Positions 59,785 to 64,000 of a stretch of 64,000 bases of DNA are shown in pieces. The first letter of the stretch is position 1. Every line of letters begins with the position of its first letter. The translations under genes were made by a program, and so were the position numbers. This DNA is from Pratylenchus scribneri. Lineage: Eukaryota > Nematoda > Chromadorea > Rhabditida > Pratylenchidae. The notes beneath the pieces were generated by a model. The model was not told the origin of the DNA and did not search any database. It saw only the letters and a program-made list of their open reading frames with translations. The stretch lies in the NCBI GenBank assembly GCA_030063045.1, contig JAQSEB010000064.1:310001-374000 (forward strand), written 5' to 3'.

Positions 59785-62293
59785 TTATTCATCCTCCTCC
59801 GCTTGGGCCTTTAATTCTGCCTTTTCGCCTCCATTTAATTCATTTGCTTTTATTAAATGTGCACTTTCCAATTCATTTCCATTTTCAACAATTCGATCAA
59901 ATTGGCCAAAATGATAATTTTTTGGGGTGCTGAAATTCATTTTGATTATTTGTCATATTTTAAAATTTATAAAATTGTGCTTATTTTCTTGTAATTGTAG
60001 ATAAACAAAATACTCACAATTTTTCCTTGAAATTCTCATCAAAATCCTCCTTCCCTTCATTCCATCCCAATGAAATTCGTTTCCAAAGGCAAATCATTGA
60101 AAATAATGGAACAAAAATCCAAACAGAATTTGGAAGCCAAAAAATGGCCAATTCCTTCCAAAATGGAATGCCCGAGGCAATAAAATGTTGACCACCTATT
60201 GAAAAAAAATGTAAAGGAAAAAATTTCAAAAAAATTACCAAATAATTTTGGAATTAAATTTAATGCCAAATAAAATGTTGTTTTCCAAAAAACGAATGCA
60301 CTGGTTGTAAATGCGGTCATCAGAGAATGGAAATGGACTCGGCGAAATAAATCCTGAAATTATTTAAAATTATAGGCATTAATCAAATCCCACAATAAAT
60401 TAGATTTAAATATAAATTGCTAATACGGAGTTGTGAAGAGAAAATTGGGTAATTAAATTAATTAAATTCAATTGAGTGATTTAGTAAACAAAAATACAAA
60501 ATGTTTTTAAGCAAACAAAAATACAAAATGTTTTTAAGCAAATGAAAACCAAAATGTTTTTAAGCAAATGAAAACACAAAATGTTTTTAAGATTAATGAA
60601 ACACAAATGTTTTTAAGATTAATGAAACACAAATGTTTTTAAGCTAAGTGAAACACAAATGTTTTTAAGCTAAGTGAAACACAAATGTTTTTAAGCAAAG
60701 TGAAACACAAATGTTTTTAAGCTAAGTCAAACACAAATGTTTTTAAGCTAAGTCAAACACAAATGTTTTTAAGCTAAGTCAAACACAAATGTTTTTAAGA
60801 TTAATGAAACACAAATGTTTTTAAGATTAATGAAACACAAAATGTTTTTAAGATTAATGAAAACACAAATGTTTTTAAGATTAATGAAACACAAATGTTT
60901 TTAAGATTAATGAAACACAAATGTTTTTAAGATTAATGAAAACACAAATGTTTTTAAGATTAATGAAACACAAATGTTTTTAAGATTAATGAAAACACAA
61001 ATGTTTTTAAGATTAATGAAACACAAATGTTTTTAAGCTAAGTGAAACACAAATGTTTTTAAGCTAAGTGAAACACAAATGTTTTTAAGCAAAGTGAAAT
61101 ACAAATGTTTTTAAGCTAAGTGAAACACAAATGTTTTTAAGCTAAGTCAAACACAAATGTTTTTAAGATGGATGAAACACAAATGTTTTTAAGCAAACGA
61201 AAACACAAATGTTTTTAAGCTAAGTCAAACACAAATGTTTTTAAGATGGATGAAACACAAAATGTTTTTAAGATTAATGAAAACACAAATGTTTTTAAGA
61301 TTAATGAAACACAAATGTTTTTAAGATTAATGAAACACAAATGTTTTTAAGATTAATGAAAACACAAATGTTTTTAAGATTAATGAAACACAAATGTTTT
61401 TAAGATTAATGAAAACACAAATGTTTTTAAGATTAATGAAACACAAATGTTTTTAAGCTAAGTGAAACACAAATGTTTTTAAGCTAAGTGAAACACAAAT
61501 GTTTTTAAGCAAAGTGAAATACAAATGTTTTTAAGCTAAGTGAAACACAAATGTTTTTAAGCTAAGTCAAACACAAATGTTTTTAAGATGGATGAAACAC
61601 AAATGTTTTTAAGCAAACGAAAACACAAATGTTTTTAAGCAAATGAAAACCAAAATGTTTTTAAGCAAATGAAAACACAAAATGTTTTTAAGATTAATGA
61701 AACACAAATGTTTTTAAGATTAATGAAACACAAATGTTTTTAAGCTAAGTGAAACACAAATGTTTTTAAGCAAACGAAAACACAAATGTTTTTAAGCTAA
61801 GTGAAACACAAATGTTTTTAAGCTAAGTCAAACACAAATGTTTTTAAGATGGATGAAACACAAATGTTTTTAAGCAAAAGAAAACGCAAAAATATTTTTA
61901 GCTGAAAAAAATGTTTTTAGCAAAGTTTATTCTCTATTTCTAAAATTTTTTGAAAAATTGTCCGCCTTATTTTTGCCCATTTTAAAATGATTACCAAGAA
62001 AAGTGCGATCAAATTGAGCATTAATTCAACACACATCAATGAGCCAGTCACTTTTGTGATTGTATCATTCGAATCCCCATATCGGGTGTCAATAACCGCA
62101 TAAATGTGCCCTAATCCAATTTTATTAACTTTTAATGTATCCATTATAATGACAAACATAATGAATAATATTTTCCGAATTTGCCATCCCGAAGTGAGTC
62201 CGGTCTGAGCATTGTGAAGGAAACATCGATGGAACAAATCACAAAAGAGCAAAAAAGCCAAAATTTTATCCACAATGGCAGAATTCCGTACAT
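59785..62293 (-). CDS. EXPERA-domain (emopamil-binding-like) membrane protein
   Basis: It starts MYGILPLWIKFWLFC at 62293. Exon 1 gives CSIDVSFTMLRPDSLRDGK; splicing then gives WHIYAVIDTRYGDSNDTITK and a helix (LMCVELMLNLIALFL). A 1.6 kb intron (about 60355-61991) holding a minisatellite follows, then FRRVHFHSLMTAFTTSAFVF, WKTTFYLALNLIPKLF, GGQHFIASGIPFWKELAIFW, LPNSVWIFVPLFSMICLW and an acidic tail (AELKAQAEEDE) to 59785. Four or five hydrophobic helices and the D-x-RY-GD segment fit the EXPERA superfamily, which includes emopamil-binding protein (sterol delta8-delta7 isomerase), TMEM97 and TM6SF. The exact member, and whether it isomerises sterols, cannot be told. The N-terminal frame was chosen because it gives the LRP-x-SL-x-x-G motif. 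Confidence 0.6.
60480..61915. repeat. Minisatellite, about 26 bp unit, roughly 50 copies
   Basis: The unit contains CACAAATGTTTTTAAG followed by a short variable part (CTAAGTGAAA, ATTAATGAAA, CTAAGTCAAA, ATGGATGAAA or CAAACGAAAA). These variants are arranged in a higher-order pattern: 60841-61220 is identical base for base to 61261-61640, a 420 bp period. The array lies inside an intron of the EXPERA gene. Confidence 0.95.
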
Positions 62294-62913
62294 TTATTAG
62301 AAATAAATTATTATTAAAATAATGAATTGTTTGTTGGATGCAAATGTAAAGGAATTTGTTGCACTTCTCGTTTTAGGATTATTTGGGTAGAATGGGAGAT
62401 GGGGAAGACTGACCCAAATCCCACGCAATTTTACAACTAACATACACTTTTCAAATTCTTCCATTTCAATAAGTACTTAACCCTCCTCCTTCCCCTTTAG
62501 CCCCACTTGATCTTGAATCGTCTTATCCGATTTATGGCGGCGGTCATCGAATCGAAATGGGCACTTCAAAGGAGTAAAGCCGATTTAAGATGGACCTTAA
62601 AAATTCGACCTTGGAGGAAAAGAAGAAATTGGACAAATTGATTTTTCTGATTTATTCAAATTTTATTTTAATTTAATTTCTTAATTTGTTCCATTTTTAA
62701 ATGTGTTTTTCATCTTATTGTTCATGAGATGACTAATAAAAATAAATCATTGGACTTTGGAGCATCTTTTTGTTTAAAGGAGAAACAGCTGTTTGAAATA
62801 AATTGCTCCGAGAAAATGGCCACCAGGCCATCATCTAATTTCATTTCATTCAATCGAATCCGTCAAAAATAAACCATTATAAACTAAATTGATTATTCTA
62901 AATCTGAGGAATA
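62294..62913. other. Divergent intergenic region
   Basis: Between the EXPERA gene (-) and the cysteine-rich peptide (+). Mixed AT-rich and GATTTATGGCGGCGG-like sequence near 62528. No gene or RNA recognised. Confidence 0.5.
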
Positions 62914-63339
62914 ATGAAATTTTCAATTTCGATTGCCTTTTTACTGGCTGCTATGTTCATGTTTGAAGTATAAATTTACATAAAATAAGTATTAATTAAT
63001 TCTCAATCAGCATCAACCATCAATTTTGGCCCAAATGCCACAACCACATCAGCCATTAAATCAGGTGCTGATGAATGTGGCCCATTCGCCACGCCAAAAT
63101 ATGCTTCACACAATTGTGAAGCGTTCAAGCTGCAAGGTAGGCCAAAATAAATATTTAATTGAGAGAATAATTAATTAATGAATTCAGAATCAAGAATGCT
63201 ACAATAATTGTGCAAAGGTTGACGGAATTTAATGGCAAAAAATTAATTAATTAATCATTTTTAGACTGAAACTACCGATGCCGCACGAAAGGAATGTGCT
63301 GGGATGTGCGATTGCACTTTTGTTCCCTCAGGCAAATGA
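62914..63339 (+). CDS. Small secreted six-cysteine peptide precursor
   Basis: Four exons: 62914-62967, about 63010-63136, 63187-63216 and 63265-63339. The spliced frame has a signal peptide (MKFSISIAFLLAAMFMF), a Pro/Gln-rich propeptide (QPSILAQMPQPHQPLNQV), a dibasic KR at the end of the propeptide, and then a mature part with six cysteines spaced C-x3-C-x3-C-x13-C-x3-C-x-C. Paired C-x3-C spacing is typical of helical-hairpin disulphide peptides. The alternative unspliced frames stop early. Length and structure suit a processed secreted peptide or effector; no family was recognised and no activity is claimed. Confidence 0.62.
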
Positions 63340-63490
63340 ATTGAATGAAGGAAGAAATGATGAAAAAGAATGAATTTACCAAAAATTACAGTAATGGAAA
63401 ATATAATTAAAATAAAATGATGATCATTGGTAGAATAAAAAATATGCATTTATTAAATTCAATATAAATTAATTTCTATTCATTTTATTT

Positions 63491-64000
63491 TTAATTTAAT
63501 TTAATGATATATTCTGAGGGAATTGAGTCCGATAGCCAAATTGTATCGTTCACTGGTCGATAGAATTGAATGCCCCCATTCGATGCGGCCATAGTGTCAA
63601 TCTGATTCAAATTCAATTGGAATTAATTTACAAAATCTCCCTTTTTAATTTACCTGCAAAATAATTGGTTGTGAAGTTTTTCTCCTGGCCACATTTAATG
63701 CCATCGACTTTTCCGAGGATAAATGCACAAATTTCCGGCTCATTGGCTTCAATTGGCCCGAATCGAAAATTGCTTTTGCTGCTTCCGGACTAGTCCCATG
63801 GAAAAGGATTTTAGGCGGGCATATTGCCTAAAATTAATATTCATTAATTTAATTCATTGATTTTCAATTTTTACCTCATAAAGCATTGTTGGAACGGCAG
63901 AATGTCCATGGGTCGCCCTTATTCGTTGACGGGATTCATCAAATTCATATCGAATCTTTCCCCGCTGCTCATCCATAATCCGCTCGATGTCAGCCAATGA
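63491..64000 (-). CDS. RNA 2'-phosphotransferase TPT1/KptA, 3' part (runs off the window)
   Basis: Read from the right edge: SLADIERIMDEQRGKIRYEF, RIRATHGHSAVP, PPKILFHGTS, FDSGQLKPMSRKFVHLS, SMALNVARRKTSQPIIL, AASNGGIQFYRPVNDTIWL, ending YIIKLN at 63491. Arg-Ala-x-x-GHS, FHGTS and the HLS / NGGI-x-FY blocks are the NAD+-binding signature of Tpt1/TRPT1, which removes the 2'-phosphate left by tRNA ligation using NAD+. The N-terminal part lies beyond 64000. Two introns are visible. Motifs are intact in the visible part. Confidence 0.88.

Noticed and set aside
1..64000. CRISPR arrays, bacterial operons, prophage
   Set aside because: Intron-rich eukaryotic DNA; the only regular array (60480-61915) is a minisatellite without spacers.

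Overview
The window is eukaryotic nuclear DNA, very probably from a nematode. Genes are split by many short (about 40-60 bp) AT-rich GT-AG introns. Several starts sit directly behind a splice-acceptor-like TTTTAG, the pattern of spliced-leader trans-splicing. The recognisable products also fit a nematode: ShKT domains, MATH proteins, a SYM-4/WDR44 protein and a CEH-32-type SIX protein. MATH expansion and secreted cysteine-rich genes would suit a tylenchid plant parasite, but that is an inference and the species cannot be read from the sequence. All gene models were assembled by eye from splice signals and family resemblance, so the ends of uncertain exons are approximate.

Layout. 0-12 kb is sparse: one secreted cystine-knot ligand candidate (4.1-5.7 kb) and a pair of secreted four-cysteine paralogues (8.1-8.9 and 11.7-12.2 kb). 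12.8-42.7 kb is the gene-dense block. It holds WDR44/SYM-4 (-), a MATH protein that has lost its BTB (-), a 3' fragment of a PP1 phosphatase (-), an RGG-repeat protein (+), mitochondrial ribosomal protein mL65/MRPS30 (+), a small membrane protein close behind it (+), and the spliceosomal DIB1/TXNL4A (+). Next come a MOV10/Armitage-type RNA helicase (-) and its upstream neighbour (-), which share a C-terminal domain. The block ends with an HDHD3-like HAD hydrolase with an in-frame stop (+), a Trp/Tyr-rich protein (-), an ACOT13-type thioesterase (+), a secreted Ser/Thr/Pro-rich protein (-) and a two-ShKT secreted protein (-). 42.7-53.4 kb is an almost gene-free region with inverted-repeat elements and C/G homopolymer tracts. 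It leads into a SIX3/6-type homeobox gene (53.4-57.2 kb, +). 58-64 kb carries a secreted protein of unknown family (+), an EXPERA-domain membrane protein (-) whose intron holds a 1.4 kb minisatellite, a small six-cysteine secreted peptide (+), and the 3' part of an RNA 2'-phosphotransferase (TPT1) gene (-) that runs off the right edge.

How the pieces relate. Most genes are unrelated housekeeping or secreted functions placed side by side. The clearest functional cluster is 26.8-33.9 kb: a MOV10-family helicase carrying Gly-Trp repeats (Argonaute-hook-like), and a second low-complexity protein with a Trp-rich acidic N-terminus and the same C-terminal domain, including the same intron position. 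This looks like a small-RNA pathway module and is the best candidate for an undescribed system here. At least five families of short non-autonomous inverted-repeat elements (MITE-like) are scattered through introns and intergenic DNA; three of them have two or three copies in the window.
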